Shown: one piece after another, positions 30,466-38,830 of the stretch
How positions within the stretch are numbered: the first letter of the stretch is position 1
Layout of the letters: each line of letters starts with the position of its first letter
Source of the DNA: Paenibacillus sp. UNC499MF
GTDB lineage: Bacteria; Bacillota; Bacilli; Paenibacillales; NBRC-103111
DNA: 64,000 nucleotides
Assembly: GCF_900107975.1 (NCBI RefSeq)
Contig: NZ_FNVF01000002.1
Coordinates: 573,178 to 637,177, forward strand
Direction: 5' to 3'
Notes under the pieces: model-generated
The model's input: only the letters and a program-made list of their open reading frames with translations
The model's database searches: none
What the model was told of the DNA's origin: nothing
Program-made: the position numbers and the translations under genes

Positions 30466-32145
30466 TTACGGAGTCAGCTTCGGCAGGGTAGGAATCGTCT
30501 GGTTGCAGTCGCCCGCCAGAGGCAGGTTGCGGCACACATACTGGCCTGCACTGTTCTCGGTGGCGCCGTCCGAAGGGGCCGGCTGATGAACGCGCTGCTT
30601 CCACAGCTGCCAGAGCATGAAGCCGTCGGTCGATTTGCCTTTGTTCTTGACGTATTTGACGAGCGTCTCCACATTGTAGTAAGCGGAAGCGACGTTGTTC
30701 TGGCCGTTCAGCATCTCGGCGTCATAAACGGTTCCCGGCGCCGCATTCAGCTTCAATACGGCTCCGCCGGAGCCTTCGGGCGCAATCTGCAGGCCCATGT
30801 TGATCGTCCCGCCGTAGATGGCGCGGTACGATTCGTAGCCTTCGCGAGGATCGTAATAGACGCCGCCGTCGTAGGACATGAGATTGATCATGTCGATTTT
30901 GCTGCCGTGATCTTTCACGATGCGGTACATCGTGCCGCCGAACGGCGAGCCGTACTGCACTTTGCCCTCTTCAAACGGCGTGCCTTTCACGTAGTAGGCT
31001 CCCGTGGACCAGCCGGCGATGGAGATTTTCAGCTTCGCGCCACGTGCCTTGATCTCGTTGTACAGGCTGTTGATGATGCCGGCGATTTCGGCGTCTTTGG
31101 AACAGCTGAACGATTCGGCCGCGGCTTTGTTGCAGTTGCTGCCGCTCGACTCCCAGTCGATATCGACGCCGGAAGCGCCGAGATCCAGCGCAAGGTCGAC
31201 GACATGCGGCGCGTTGAAGTTCGCCCACTGGCTGCCTTGGCTGTAAGACCAGCCGCCGACGGAGAGCCACGTATCCGTTCCGCGCGCGTCGAGTGCGGCG
31301 ATATTGCTGCGGAGATCCTGGGCCTGCTGCGGCGTGAACTTCAGCTGGCCGCGGCCCGTAGTGGCGCCTTCCACGAATTCAAAGCCCGCAACCTCCTGAT
31401 CGAAGGCGTAGGACCCTTTCACATACTTCGTGTCGGGTCTGGCGAAAGACAGGTTGATATCCGTGATGTAATTCGGGATGTTTTCCAGCTTCAAATCGTA
31501 GACGCTGGTGTTCCATGTACTGGCATAGGCGACGTACCTGCGGTCCGGGGAAGGCGACGTTCCGCCTGCCGGCGTCGTAACGCTGACCGGAGCGCTCGCG
31601 GCCGAAACGTTGCCGGCCGCGTCCTTCGCCTTCACGGTGAAGCTGTAGGCCGTCGAGGCGGTCAGGCCGGTGACGAGGGCCGTCGTTCCCGTCACGCTGG
31701 CGGCAAGAGCCGTCCCCTGATACACGTCGTAGCCCGCCACGCCGACATTGTCCGTCGAAGCCGTCCATGACAGGGAGACGCTTGTGCTCGTGGAGGCGCT
31801 TGCCTTCAGCCCCGAAGGAACGGAAGGCGCCTGCGTGTCCGTCGTTCCGCCGCCTCCGCCGGAGCTGCAGTCGCTCACATATTTCCAGGCGCCCCAGGTG
31901 TTCGCCGCGTTGGGCTGTTCTCCCTGCGTCCACCATTTGGCTTCGAACGTTTTGCCCGAATAGGACACTCTTTTGCCGGCCGTGTAGGCGGTCGTAGAAC
32001 TCCAGGCGGGATCCTGGCATACAGCCGCCGCCGTACCGGCCGCGCTGGCTTGACTGGAAGCCAGCGCAGGCACGACACCGAGGCCAAGCGTGAAGGCGAG
32101 GGCAAGGTGCATCATTTTTTTGCGGGGGATTGTGTAAGAAGTCAT
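30466..32145 (-). CDS. Secreted GH18 chitinase with chitin-binding and FN3 domains
   Basis: Hydrolyses chitin outside the cell. About 559 aa from ATG 32145, with AGGAG upstream (a TTG three bases earlier is also possible). Layout: signal peptide 1-36 ending in ASAAG; a CBM5/12-like chitin-binding domain 40-95 ([20 protein letters not shown], aromatic residues intact); a Gly/Thr linker; an FN3 domain 105-195; and the catalytic domain from about 205. The GH18 motif is GVDIDWES with catalytic Glu near residue 332. [11 protein letters not shown] and [13 protein letters not shown] are further conserved stretches, and LWQLW near the C-terminus fits the end of the barrel. A cre-like site lies upstream, suggesting glucose repression. 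Confidence 0.95.
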   Translation of the reverse strand: MTSYTIPRKKMMHLALAFTLGLGVVPALASSQASAAGTAAAVCQDPAWSSTTAYTAGKRVSYSGKTFEAKWWTQGEQPNAANTWGAWKYVSDCSSGGGGGTTDTQAPSVPSGLKASASTSTSVSLSWTASTDNVGVAGYDVYQGTALAASVTGTTALVTGLTASTAYSFTVKAKDAAGNVSAASAPVSVTTPAGGTSPSPDRRYVAYASTWNTSVYDLKLENIPNYITDINLSFARPDTKYVKGSYAFDQEVAGFEFVEGATTGRGQLKFTPQQAQDLRSNIAALDARGTDTWLSVGGWSYSQGSQWANFNAPHVVDLALDLGASGVDIDWESSGSNCNKAAAESFSCSKDAEIAGIINSLYNEIKARGAKLKISIAGWSTGAYYVKGTPFEEGKVQYGSPFGGTMYRIVKDHGSKIDMINLMSYDGGVYYDPREGYESYRAIYGGTINMGLQIAPEGSGGAVLKLNAAPGTVYDAEMLNGQNNVASAYYNVETLVKYVKNKGKSTDGFMLWQLWKQRVHQPAPSDGATENSAGQYVCRNLPLAGDCNQTIPTLPKLTP

Positions 32146-32270
32146 CAATAAGTACGCTCCTTTTTAATTGAAATAAGTGCGGGGTTCAGCGGATAAGTGG
32201 GTTGGTTATGCCTCCTTTCCAAACGGGCGAGGGCCTTGAAAAATCGTGTACAGACAAGAACCCTCTTAAA

Positions 32271-32286
32271 ATGTAAACGGTTCCAA
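32271..32286. promoter_or_regulatory. cre-like site (CcpA operator) upstream of the chitinase
   Basis: ATGTAAACGGTTCCAA matches the cre consensus WTGNNARCGNWWWCAW at all but one position. It lies about 125 bases upstream of the chitinase start, a usual place for catabolite repression. Confidence 0.65.
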
Positions 32287-32484
32287 TACGCAATTTTATT
32301 ATCCCATGACGGCATGTCCCGATTAAGGATAAAAACCTATTATGGAGGGGGGAATTTCGACAAAGTCTTTTTAATGGTAAAATATACCTAACGTAGGGTG
32401 AGGATGAAGTTGCCGGTTAACTGTTAATGCGGTGAAGACAGGAGGGGGATTGCGCCGGAATCCGGAGAGAGAGGAGCGGGTAAA

Positions 32485-32715
32485 ATGAGCGGAGGCAAGT
32501 GGCTGTACCGGGTGGTGGAGCTTCTCCTTATGGCGGGTTTGCTCTATTTGGTAAGAGTATATATGAGCGTTTATCTGGTGCGGTCCGTTGGCCTCTCGGA
32601 TTGGCAGGCAGCGCAGGTTGTGTGGATTATTCTGATCGTATGTGTGCTCGTGTGCGCGGCGATAGGCATTCTTCAGGGATTGCAGACGTATCTTAAGAAA
32701 AGGGGCAAGTTTTAA
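32485..32715 (+). CDS. Small two-pass membrane protein (76 aa)
   Basis: GAGAGGAGCGGGTAAA gives a good ribosome site. Two hydrophobic segments lie at about 10-33 (VVELLLMAGLLYLVRVYMSV) and 44-66 (VVWIILIVCVLVCAAIGILQ), with a positively charged C-terminus (YLKKRGKF). Family not recognised. It stands alone between divergent and convergent genes. Confidence 0.6.
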   Translation: MSGGKWLYRVVELLLMAGLLYLVRVYMSVYLVRSVGLSDWQAAQVVWIILIVCVLVCAAIGILQGLQTYLKKRGKF

Positions 32716-32794
32716 ACGATAAGCCTTCAGGGGGAAACGTGATTATTTATTTAACCTGAATGATACGCTCCGGGGCCCTTTTCTTGCTGCATAA

Positions 32795-32835
32795 AAAAAC
32801 CTCCGGTCTGCCTGGGCAGCCCCGGAGGTTTTTGA
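32795..32835. terminator. Bidirectional terminator
   Basis: AAAAACCTCCGG pairs with CCGGAGGTTTTT around a GC-rich loop, giving T-runs on both strands. It serves the small membrane protein (+) and the aldo/keto reductase (-). Confidence 0.9.
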
Positions 32836-32840
32836 AGTGC

Positions 32841-33818
32841 TTAAGGAAGGAAGCTTCCTCTTGCACTGACGTAAAGCGAATACCATTCTTCGCGGGTCAT
32901 GAGCTCCGCTTGGCGCTCCGCGTCCCGGCAGGCGGCGATGCGGTCCGCGTTGGCCGTGCCGATCACCGGCTGGATCATAGCCGGATGCCGCATGAGCCAG
33001 CCGAGTACGATGGCCTCGCGCGTGGTCTCTTTCTCATCCGCAAGCCTGCCGACGAGCTCCGCCGTCTTGCGGATGTGCTCCGGCTCCGAGTCCCCGAGGT
33101 TGCCGGAGAATTTACCCTGGGCCAGCGGGCCCCACGCCTGGATCTGGATGTCCTCCATCCGGCAGTATTCCAGCAGCCCCTCGGAGAAGTTCACCGAAGT
33201 GCCGGCCTTCTGGTTCACATGAACCCCTTGGTCGAGCCAGTCGTGGCGCGCCAGACTCATCTCCAGCTGGTTGACGGCCAGCTGATCGGGCAATGCGCGC
33301 TGGAGGAAGCGGATCTGGGCGGCGTTCATGTTGGACACCCCGAAATAGCGGACTTTCCCGGCGGCTTTAAGACGCCCGAACGCTTCCGCGACCTCTTCCG
33401 GCTCCATCAGCGGATCGGGTCTGTGCAGCAGCAGGACGTCGAGATAGTCGGTGCCGAGACGGCGCAGAATGCCGTCGACGGCTTCTCCGATGTAGGCTTT
33501 GGAGAAGTCGTACCGGCCGGGAACGTCCCCGTCCGCGAAGCGGATGCCGCATTTGGACTGGATCACCATTTCCTCGCGCAGGCCCGGCTTGTTTTTGAGG
33601 ATGCGGCCGAAGGTTTCTTCCGCCTTTCCCCTTGTGTAAATATCGGCGTGGTCGAACATGGTAATGCCGATGGAAAGAGCGGCTTCGACGGCTTTCTGCG
33701 CCTGCGCTTCGTCTTCTTTGGTGACCGGATCGGAATTCCAGCCTCCGCCGAAAGGCATGCAGCCCAGTACGAGACGGCTGGCGTCCAGGCCGCGTTTTTT
33801 TAAGGGCAGTAGGTTCAT
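32841..33818 (-). CDS. Aldo/keto reductase (YdhF-like)
   Basis: NADPH-dependent reductase of unknown natural substrate, 325 aa. ATG at 33818 is the better of two adjacent starts (AGGAGG seven bases away). Conserved residues of the AKR tetrad are visible: D and Y in FDHADIYT, K in IQSKCG and H in LLLHRPDPL. The C-terminal cofactor region includes PVIGTANADRI. The GRLKAAGKVRYFGVSNMNAA segment is typical of the YdhF subgroup. A palindrome overlapping its promoter points to control by a small regulator. Confidence 0.9.
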   Translation of the reverse strand: MNLLPLKKRGLDASRLVLGCMPFGGGWNSDPVTKEDEAQAQKAVEAALSIGITMFDHADIYTRGKAEETFGRILKNKPGLREEMVIQSKCGIRFADGDVPGRYDFSKAYIGEAVDGILRRLGTDYLDVLLLHRPDPLMEPEEVAEAFGRLKAAGKVRYFGVSNMNAAQIRFLQRALPDQLAVNQLEMSLARHDWLDQGVHVNQKAGTSVNFSEGLLEYCRMEDIQIQAWGPLAQGKFSGNLGDSEPEHIRKTAELVGRLADEKETTREAIVLGWLMRHPAMIQPVIGTANADRIAACRDAERQAELMTREEWYSLYVSARGSFLP

Positions 33819-33856
33819 CATTATTCCTCCTGTTGTAGGCAATGTGCGGCAGATGT

Positions 33857-33898
33857 ATGTACGTTGTACATTATACCGAATGCGGAGGAGAGTTCCAA
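33857..33898 (-). promoter_or_regulatory. Promoter with overlapping palindromic operator for the aldo/keto reductase
   Basis: On the minus strand TTGGAA and TATAAT are 17 bases apart (33870-33898). The perfect dyad ATGTAC-GTT-GTACAT (33857-33871) starts at the last base of the -10 box, so a bound repressor would block transcription. The regulator is not identifiable here. Confidence 0.6.
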
Positions 33899-34054
33899 AA
33901 AAGAAAGGGAAAGTTCCGGAAATTTACCGGAGGATTCTTTTTCCCTTCATGTCCCGCGCAGCTTACCATCGTATGGAGCGCCGTCGTTGGTGAAGGAGGA
34001 CCTCTTTGTATTATACTGATAAAGAGATTAGTTCATTAAAGGAGGCTGACTAGT

Positions 34055-34543
34055 ATGTTTACAAGTCTGGATGAATTTCAGCAGGAATGGAAGCATGAGG
34101 CAGCGTTGACCCGGAAAATTTTAAATACCTTAACGGACGATTCGCTCGACCAGAGCGTCGCTCTGGACCATTTCTCCCTCGGAGAGCTTGGATGGCATCT
34201 TTCTCAAGCTATGCACGGTGTTTTTACGGCGGCTGGCTTGAAGTTCGAGGGACCTGAGCGAAGCGCGGGAGTTCCCGAGTCCGCCAAAGAAATCGCCGAT
34301 GTCTACGAGCAGACAAGCTCGAACCTGCTTCGGGCGGCGGGCGAACAGTGGACGGACGAGATGCTGAAGCAAAGCATTACCGTGTTCGGCCGGGAAATCA
34401 CGATTCATGGCATCATGCGCTTCGTTATTCAGCACCAGGCTCATCACCGGGGTCAAATGACGGTTCTAATGCGCCAAGCGGGCTTGGTTGTTCCGGGCGT
34501 TTACGGCCCGAGCAAGGAAGAACGCGAGCAGATTGGCAAGTAA
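34055..34543 (+). CDS. DinB-family protein
   Basis: A four-helix-bundle protein of the DinB/YfiT superfamily, often a metal-dependent transferase or thiol-related enzyme. The 162-residue sequence has the expected histidines: H48 in LGELGWHLSQAMHG, and the HQAHHRG group near residue 126-131 (RFVIQHQAHHRGQMTVLMRQ). It ends with the family phrase VPGVYGPSKEE. AAAGGAGG precedes the ATG. Substrate unknown. Confidence 0.85.
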   Translation: MFTSLDEFQQEWKHEAALTRKILNTLTDDSLDQSVALDHFSLGELGWHLSQAMHGVFTAAGLKFEGPERSAGVPESAKEIADVYEQTSSNLLRAAGEQWTDEMLKQSITVFGREITIHGIMRFVIQHQAHHRGQMTVLMRQAGLVVPGVYGPSKEEREQIGK

Positions 34544-34569
34544 TCGGCCGAAGCAAGCTTGAAGCAGGC

Positions 34570-34611
34570 GCGGAGTAATCCCGGAGTAACCCCGGAGTAA
34601 CCCCGGAATAA
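34570..34611 (+). repeat. Short tandem repeat (about 11 bp, four copies)
   Basis: Four near-identical units of CCCCGGAGTAA follow the DinB gene. It looks like slippage in non-coding DNA. Confidence 0.7.
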
Positions 34612-34674
34612 GCCGTGAGCAAGCTATGAGGATCTACAAAACTTTGCCCGAGGCAGCGTACATAGTTTCTATTT

Positions 34675-34713
34675 GAGAACATCAAGTGATTACGCTTGGT
34701 GTTCTCTTTTTTA
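34675..34713 (+). terminator. Terminator after the DinB gene
   Basis: GAGAACATCAAG pairs with CTTGGTGTTCTC (one G-T pair) and is followed by six T residues. Confidence 0.9.
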
Positions 34714-34767
34714 ACCGGACAAAAAACTCATTCGGAATTTTCGGAACACCCGAATAAGGAGGAAATA

Positions 34768-35073
34768 TTGACTTCTAAAAAGAGGACTTTCGGAGCGCTG
34801 TCGACGATTTTAAGTCTTGCAGGTGCAGGGATGCTTTTCATGAGTTACTCGGTTTCAACTACCCCTGATTCCGGTGAAGTGATGCTAATTAAATCTTTAT
34901 TTTTTTCAGCACTGGGTTCTCTAGTTATCGGCATTCTTTTAGGTGTAGTAGGAATTGTAACAGGCGAAAGAGGATTCTTGAAATTCACCGGAATCTTAAT
35001 CGTTTTACTAATGGTTGCAGGGTTCATAGCGGCTTTTTTGAGTATGGCTTTTTTAGGATTCAGAGAACCGTAA
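34768..35073 (+). CDS. Small integral membrane protein, three segments (101 aa)
   Basis: TTG at 34768 is chosen because AGGAGG lies five bases upstream; longer readings from a GTG at 34696 would start inside the preceding terminator. Hydrophobic segments lie at about 8-28, 43-67 and 72-95 (FTGILIVLLMVAGFIAAFLS). No signal peptide or known motif. The gene is AT-richer than its neighbours. Family not recognised. Confidence 0.6.
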   Translation: MTSKKRTFGALSTILSLAGAGMLFMSYSVSTTPDSGEVMLIKSLFFSALGSLVIGILLGVVGIVTGERGFLKFTGILIVLLMVAGFIAAFLSMAFLGFREP

Positions 35074-35467
35074 GTACTTATCCCGGTGAAGCAAGGCGTG
35101 CATACACAAACAAAAAGATATGGTCAGTAAGCTGCGGCCGTTTTCCGGTATTGTACCGGGAACGGTCGTCGATTTTCTTAACCATGGAACACTTTTAAGG
35201 GATTGCAGACCGCAAGCGGGTGAGGGACGGGTGTAAATGACACAACGTATGCATAACGTGCATGCGTTTTTTGCGTATTCACGGCGATTTGGTCTTTAGC
35301 AGACGTTCGAGGAGCCGTGAAATAGGAAGGGATTTGGCAAAGGGGTTTCTGCTGTTTACCTTCTTTTAACGGAACTTTTCTTTTCCGAAAAGCATTTTCA
35401 AATGAGACCAGGGATGCTACTCTAACAGAAGGATCAACTTACAAATGATGGGAGGTAGAGGCTTGTC
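35074..35467. other. Intergenic region with two hairpins, no gene seen
   Basis: It holds an imperfect hairpin at about 35137-35169 (CCGTTTTCCGGTA with TACCGGGAACGG) and a terminator-like stem at 35245-35272 (ACGTATGCA with TGCATGCGT, then five more T residues) for the preceding membrane-protein gene. No open frame with a ribosome site is apparent. Confidence 0.5.
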
Positions 35468-35782
35468 ATGCCAAGCGATAAGGTAACGGACTCCGCGAGC
35501 GGCGGGAACCGGCTGCTTTCGTGGCGCTATTACGCCTTATTTTTGCTGCTTACCGGCGGGCTTGAAATTACGGCTTTCCGCCTGGGGAGGTCCTTTGCGG
35601 ATGAGCTCACGGGTTGCCTCGTCATGACGGGGCTGCTTGCTTTAAGCGTACTGCTGGCGATATTCACCTTCGTTTTCGGCCTGCTGACCTGCCTGCAGAA
35701 CAGACAGCACCTGCTTATTGTGCCGTGCGCTCTTCTTACCGCCGGTTTATATATGGCTTTAATCAGAGGGGAAGGAATGTGA
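35468..35782 (+). CDS. Hypothetical membrane protein (104 aa)
   Basis: Three hydrophobic segments lie at about 20-38 (YYALFLLLTGGLEITAFRLG), 48-75 and 80-98. AGAGG lies six bases before the ATG, and a stronger GGAGG is further up. It ends six bases before the GNAT gene, so the two are probably co-transcribed. No family recognised. Confidence 0.6.
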   Translation: MPSDKVTDSASGGNRLLSWRYYALFLLLTGGLEITAFRLGRSFADELTGCLVMTGLLALSVLLAIFTFVFGLLTCLQNRQHLLIVPCALLTAGLYMALIRGEGM

Positions 35783-35788
35783 TCTGAC

Positions 35789-36325
35789 ATGATTCGTTTT
35801 GAGTATTTCGGAAAAGAGGATTTCAACCAGCTTATCGAATGGAGCGGAGACGAGGCTTTTCTGCTTCAATGGGCGGGGCCCCAGTTTAATTACCCTCTAA
35901 CCGCCTTGCAGCTGGAGGCTTATATGGAAGGGGCCAACGATCCCGAACAATCCGGCCGGCTTATTTATAAAGTCATCGATTCGGAAACGGACCTGCCGGT
36001 GGGACATATTTCGATCGGAAATATCGACCGCTATAACCGTTCCGCGAGAATCGGCAAGGTGCTGGTAGGCCATACGGCCCGCAGAGGCCGCGGCACCGGA
36101 CAAGCGATGATCCGCGAGGCGCTGCGGATCGGCTTCGAAGAGCTCCGGCTTCATAAAATGACGCTCGGCGTTTTCGATTTTAACGAAGCGGCCATCCGCT
36201 GCTACGAGAAGGAAGGCTTCGTTAGAGAAGGTTTTATCCGGGACGCGAGAAGAATGGGAGACACGTACTGGAACTTGATCGAAATGGGCATTTTGGAGAA
36301 CGAATGGCAGGGACGCGGCCGGTAA
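35789..36325 (+). CDS. GNAT-family N-acetyltransferase (RimJ/RimL type)
   Basis: Transfers an acetyl group from acetyl-CoA. The 178-residue sequence has the RimJ/L layout. The pyrophosphate-binding loop is RRGRGTGQAMIREALRIGFE (about 103-122). Before it lie the strand VGHISIGNIDRYNRSARIGK, and after it NEAAIRCYEKEGFVREGFIR, the usual C-terminal signature. The acceptor (protein N-terminus, antibiotic or metabolite) cannot be told from sequence. Confidence 0.9.
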   Translation: MIRFEYFGKEDFNQLIEWSGDEAFLLQWAGPQFNYPLTALQLEAYMEGANDPEQSGRLIYKVIDSETDLPVGHISIGNIDRYNRSARIGKVLVGHTARRGRGTGQAMIREALRIGFEELRLHKMTLGVFDFNEAAIRCYEKEGFVREGFIRDARRMGDTYWNLIEMGILENEWQGRGR

Positions 36326-36385
36326 AAACATAGGTGAGAAGCCTGATCGGAAAGGCGGACAGATAGAGCGGAGGGGAAGAAGACT

Positions 36386-37183
36386 GTGGAAGACATTCTG
36401 CGCGCAGCGAAGAAGGTGGCGATCCAAGCCGCTTTGCAAGCCGGACAAGAAGCGAAAAACCGGTTTGAGAATATCAACAGCATTCTGGAAAAGGACGACT
36501 TCGGCGATGTCGTAACGGAGGTGGATCACCTCGCGGAAGAAATTATTTTGACCCATATCGCGAAAAGCTTTCCCGATCACTGCGTGGACAGCGAGGAAAT
36601 CGGGCACAACGGCAGGCAGAGCGACTGGATGTGGATCGTGGACCCGCTCGACGGGACGAACAATTACGCGATCGGTCTTCCGCTCTTCGCTACGTCCATC
36701 ACGCTCATGCATCAAGGCAGCCCCGTGCTGGGCGTCATTTACGAACCGATGGTGGACAGGCTGTTCCTCAGCGCGGCGGACAAAGGGGCCTTCTGCAACA
36801 ATATCCGCATTCAGTCCAAACCGTGCTCGTCCATTCAGCGCGGCACGATCGGCTGGATACAGGGGCACAAGGTCCAGAACGAGGCGCGTGCCGTTAAGCT
36901 CCGCCACCATCTGGATGTCCGCTTCAAGCGGATGATGAGGGTATGGGCCCCGACTCTCCAGTGGTGCATGCTCGCCAAGGGAGACTTGGACGGCATCGTC
37001 CTGTACAATTCCGAGGGAACCGATCTGTATTCCGGCATTCTGATGGTGCAGGAGGCGGGCGGACTTGTTATGGATTTTGAGGGCAGGCCATTCCGCGGAA
37101 TGAGCTCTGAGCCTTATCTCATCGCCTGCCATCCGGCGCATAAGGAGCATTTTTTGAAAACGGTGGCCGAAGGGCTGATCTGA
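36386..37183 (+). CDS. Inositol monophosphatase family protein
   Basis: Mg-dependent sugar/inositol phosphatase fold, 265 aa from a GTG start. Family motifs are present: VVTEVDHLAEE (about 42), VDSEEIG (about 72) and WIVDPLDGTNNYAIG (about 89-103, metal ligands D-P-L-D-G-T). A C-terminal GTDLYSGILMVQEAGGLVMD contains the fourth metal-binding Asp. This supports phosphatase activity on inositol-1-phosphate or a related ester; 3'-phosphoadenosine-phosphate or fructose-bisphosphate are alternatives. Confidence 0.9.
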   Translation: MEDILRAAKKVAIQAALQAGQEAKNRFENINSILEKDDFGDVVTEVDHLAEEIILTHIAKSFPDHCVDSEEIGHNGRQSDWMWIVDPLDGTNNYAIGLPLFATSITLMHQGSPVLGVIYEPMVDRLFLSAADKGAFCNNIRIQSKPCSSIQRGTIGWIQGHKVQNEARAVKLRHHLDVRFKRMMRVWAPTLQWCMLAKGDLDGIVLYNSEGTDLYSGILMVQEAGGLVMDFEGRPFRGMSSEPYLIACHPAHKEHFLKTVAEGLI

Positions 37184-37257
37184 CCGGTTAACATCCGATG
37201 TCAGCCGTCCGGCTGCACACGGTTTTTTTCCCAAATCCAAACGAAGGCGGGCTGCAG

Positions 37258-38115
37258 ATGAAGCAAAAAATCATGATGGTCACCGGAGCCAACTCCGGCA
37301 TGGGCCTCGCCACGACGATCGCTCTGGCTCGGCAGGGGGCGAAAGTCATTATGGTCTGCCGCAGCGAAGAACGGGGGCGCAGCGCTCTTCGCGAAGCGAT
37401 GGCGGCCAGCGGTTCCGCGGAGATCGAGCTCATGCAGTGCGACCTCGGTTCGCTCCGGAGCATCCGGACTTTTGCCGCGGAGTTCAAAAGCCGCTACGAT
37501 CATCTGGACGTGCTGATCAACAATGCGGGCGTCGTATCGCTCAAGAGAGAGACCACTTCCGACGGATTCGAGATCATGATGGGCGTTAACCATCTGGGCC
37601 ATTTTCTGCTGACGAACCTGCTTCTGGGAGCTCTGAAACGGGCGGAGCAGGGCCGTATCGTCGTCGTTTCCTCCGGCGCGCACAAAATCGGCAAGATCCG
37701 CTGGGAAGACCCGTATCTGACAAAGGGATACACGGTATGGACGGGGTACGCGCAGTCCAAGCTGGCGAACATTTTGTTCGCCAGGGAGCTCGCCGCCCGG
37801 CTGAAAGGGACCGCCGTCACGGTGAACGCCCTGCATCCCGGAGCCGTCGGCACCCAGATCGGCGTGGACCGGAACACGGGCTTCGGCAAATCGGTGCTTG
37901 CCATGCTGCGGCCTTATTTCCTGACGCCCGCACAGGGGGCGGAAACGGCGGTCTATCTGGCTACCAGCGATAATGTGGAGTGTGCAACCGGCGAATATTT
38001 TTACAGGAAGAAGATCGCTCCGGTATCCGCACGGGCCAAAGACAAGCAGCTCGCCGCGAAGTTCTGGGATTGGAGCGTGCGGGAAACGGGACTGCAGCCG
38101 GCGGAGACGGAGTGA
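37258..38115 (+). CDS. Short-chain dehydrogenase/reductase (retinol dehydrogenase-like)
   Basis: NAD(P)-dependent oxidoreductase, 285 aa from ATG 37258 (AAGGCGGG upstream). The Rossmann motif TGANSGMG is at about 9-16, an Asp loop CDLGSLRS follows, then NNAG at about 86 and a catalytic Ser in VVSSGAHK. The catalytic Y-x-x-x-K is YAQSKLANILFA. The sequence TVNALHPGAVGTQIG is typical of the RDH/WWOX-like group. Substrate unknown. Confidence 0.9.
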   Translation: MKQKIMMVTGANSGMGLATTIALARQGAKVIMVCRSEERGRSALREAMAASGSAEIELMQCDLGSLRSIRTFAAEFKSRYDHLDVLINNAGVVSLKRETTSDGFEIMMGVNHLGHFLLTNLLLGALKRAEQGRIVVVSSGAHKIGKIRWEDPYLTKGYTVWTGYAQSKLANILFARELAARLKGTAVTVNALHPGAVGTQIGVDRNTGFGKSVLAMLRPYFLTPAQGAETAVYLATSDNVECATGEYFYRKKIAPVSARAKDKQLAAKFWDWSVRETGLQPAETE

Positions 38116-38187
38116 CACGTGCGAGGAAGAAGCAACGCCGGTAGAGCAGGCAAGATGCTGTTTGGGTACAAGCAAGTAGCGAGGCAG

Positions 38188-38250
38188 AAGCAAGTAAGAG
38201 GAAGCAAGAGGAAGCAAGAGGAAGCAAGAGGAAGCAAGAGGAAGCAAGCT
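38188..38250 (+). repeat. Tandem repeat, 10-bp unit (AAGCAAGAGG), about six copies
   Basis: Near-perfect head-to-tail copies follow the SDR stop. No gene overlaps. The unit is not an ordinary codon repeat since the period is 10. Confidence 0.9.
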
Positions 38251-38308
38251 CCTTCCAACAAAATGACGGCGATCCGGCAGACGGATTGACCGTCACGCAG
38301 GGCAAGAG

Positions 38309-38380
38309 CGTGCAAGACAGTGCCAAGACAGTGCCAAGACAGTGCCAAGACAGTGCCAGGACAGTGCCAGGACAGTGCAC
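38309..38380 (+). repeat. Tandem repeat, 11-bp unit (CAGTGCCAAGA), about six copies
   Basis: Copies differ only by an A/G change (CCAAGA versus CCAGGA). It lies 60 bases after the 10-bp array and is unrelated in sequence. Confidence 0.9.
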
Positions 38381-38604
38381 AACGGTGCAAGAACGTATAA
38401 GACAAGACTGTGCAAAACATACAAGAGTGTGTAAGTTTGCAGGAGCAAGCTGCACATAGCAACAACGTGTGCACATTACCACCGGTTGACATGACGGTAA
38501 AATGGAGATTACATAATCGTAGCACCGAGTACAGTGCATGGCAGTAAATTCAGTACATATTCGTGCAGGACATAGGCTGGTTAATCGAACCGGCTTCATA
38601 AAAC

Positions 38605-38641
38605 GGCCAGGGGCGGATGCTTCCGGAGCCGTTTTTTTGCG
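38605..38641 (+). terminator. Terminator-like hairpin between the repeats and the PTS regulator
   Basis: AAACGGC pairs with GCCGTTT over a 20-base loop, followed by a run of seven T residues. Confidence 0.6.
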
Positions 38642-38830
38642 TGGCGTGAAGCCGGAGGGGAAATCCGTTTTGGAAGTCATTCCGGTAGAATTCATTTTTG
38701 CACAAAAGAGCCTCCACGAATTGAACTGTCTTTCGATTCTTGTCCCTGGGTATAATCAAATCGAACAAAGAACCACACTAAACGGCAAAGGAGTTGATGC
38801 CGTATTCTGGACGAACGCAGTACCCGGATA

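Noticed and set aside
30349-31770. Long plus-strand open frame (473 codons) over the chitinase
   Set aside because: It is antisense to a clear GH18 chitinase, has biased Arg/Ala/Val content typical of a shadow frame, and has no ribosome site.
35897-37240. Minus-strand open frame (447 codons) over GNAT and inositol phosphatase genes
   Set aside because: Antisense to two well supported genes and lacks a start site or family.
38188-38380. Direct repeats considered as a CRISPR array
   Set aside because: Units are contiguous, 10 and 11 bp long, with no spacers and no cas genes nearby.
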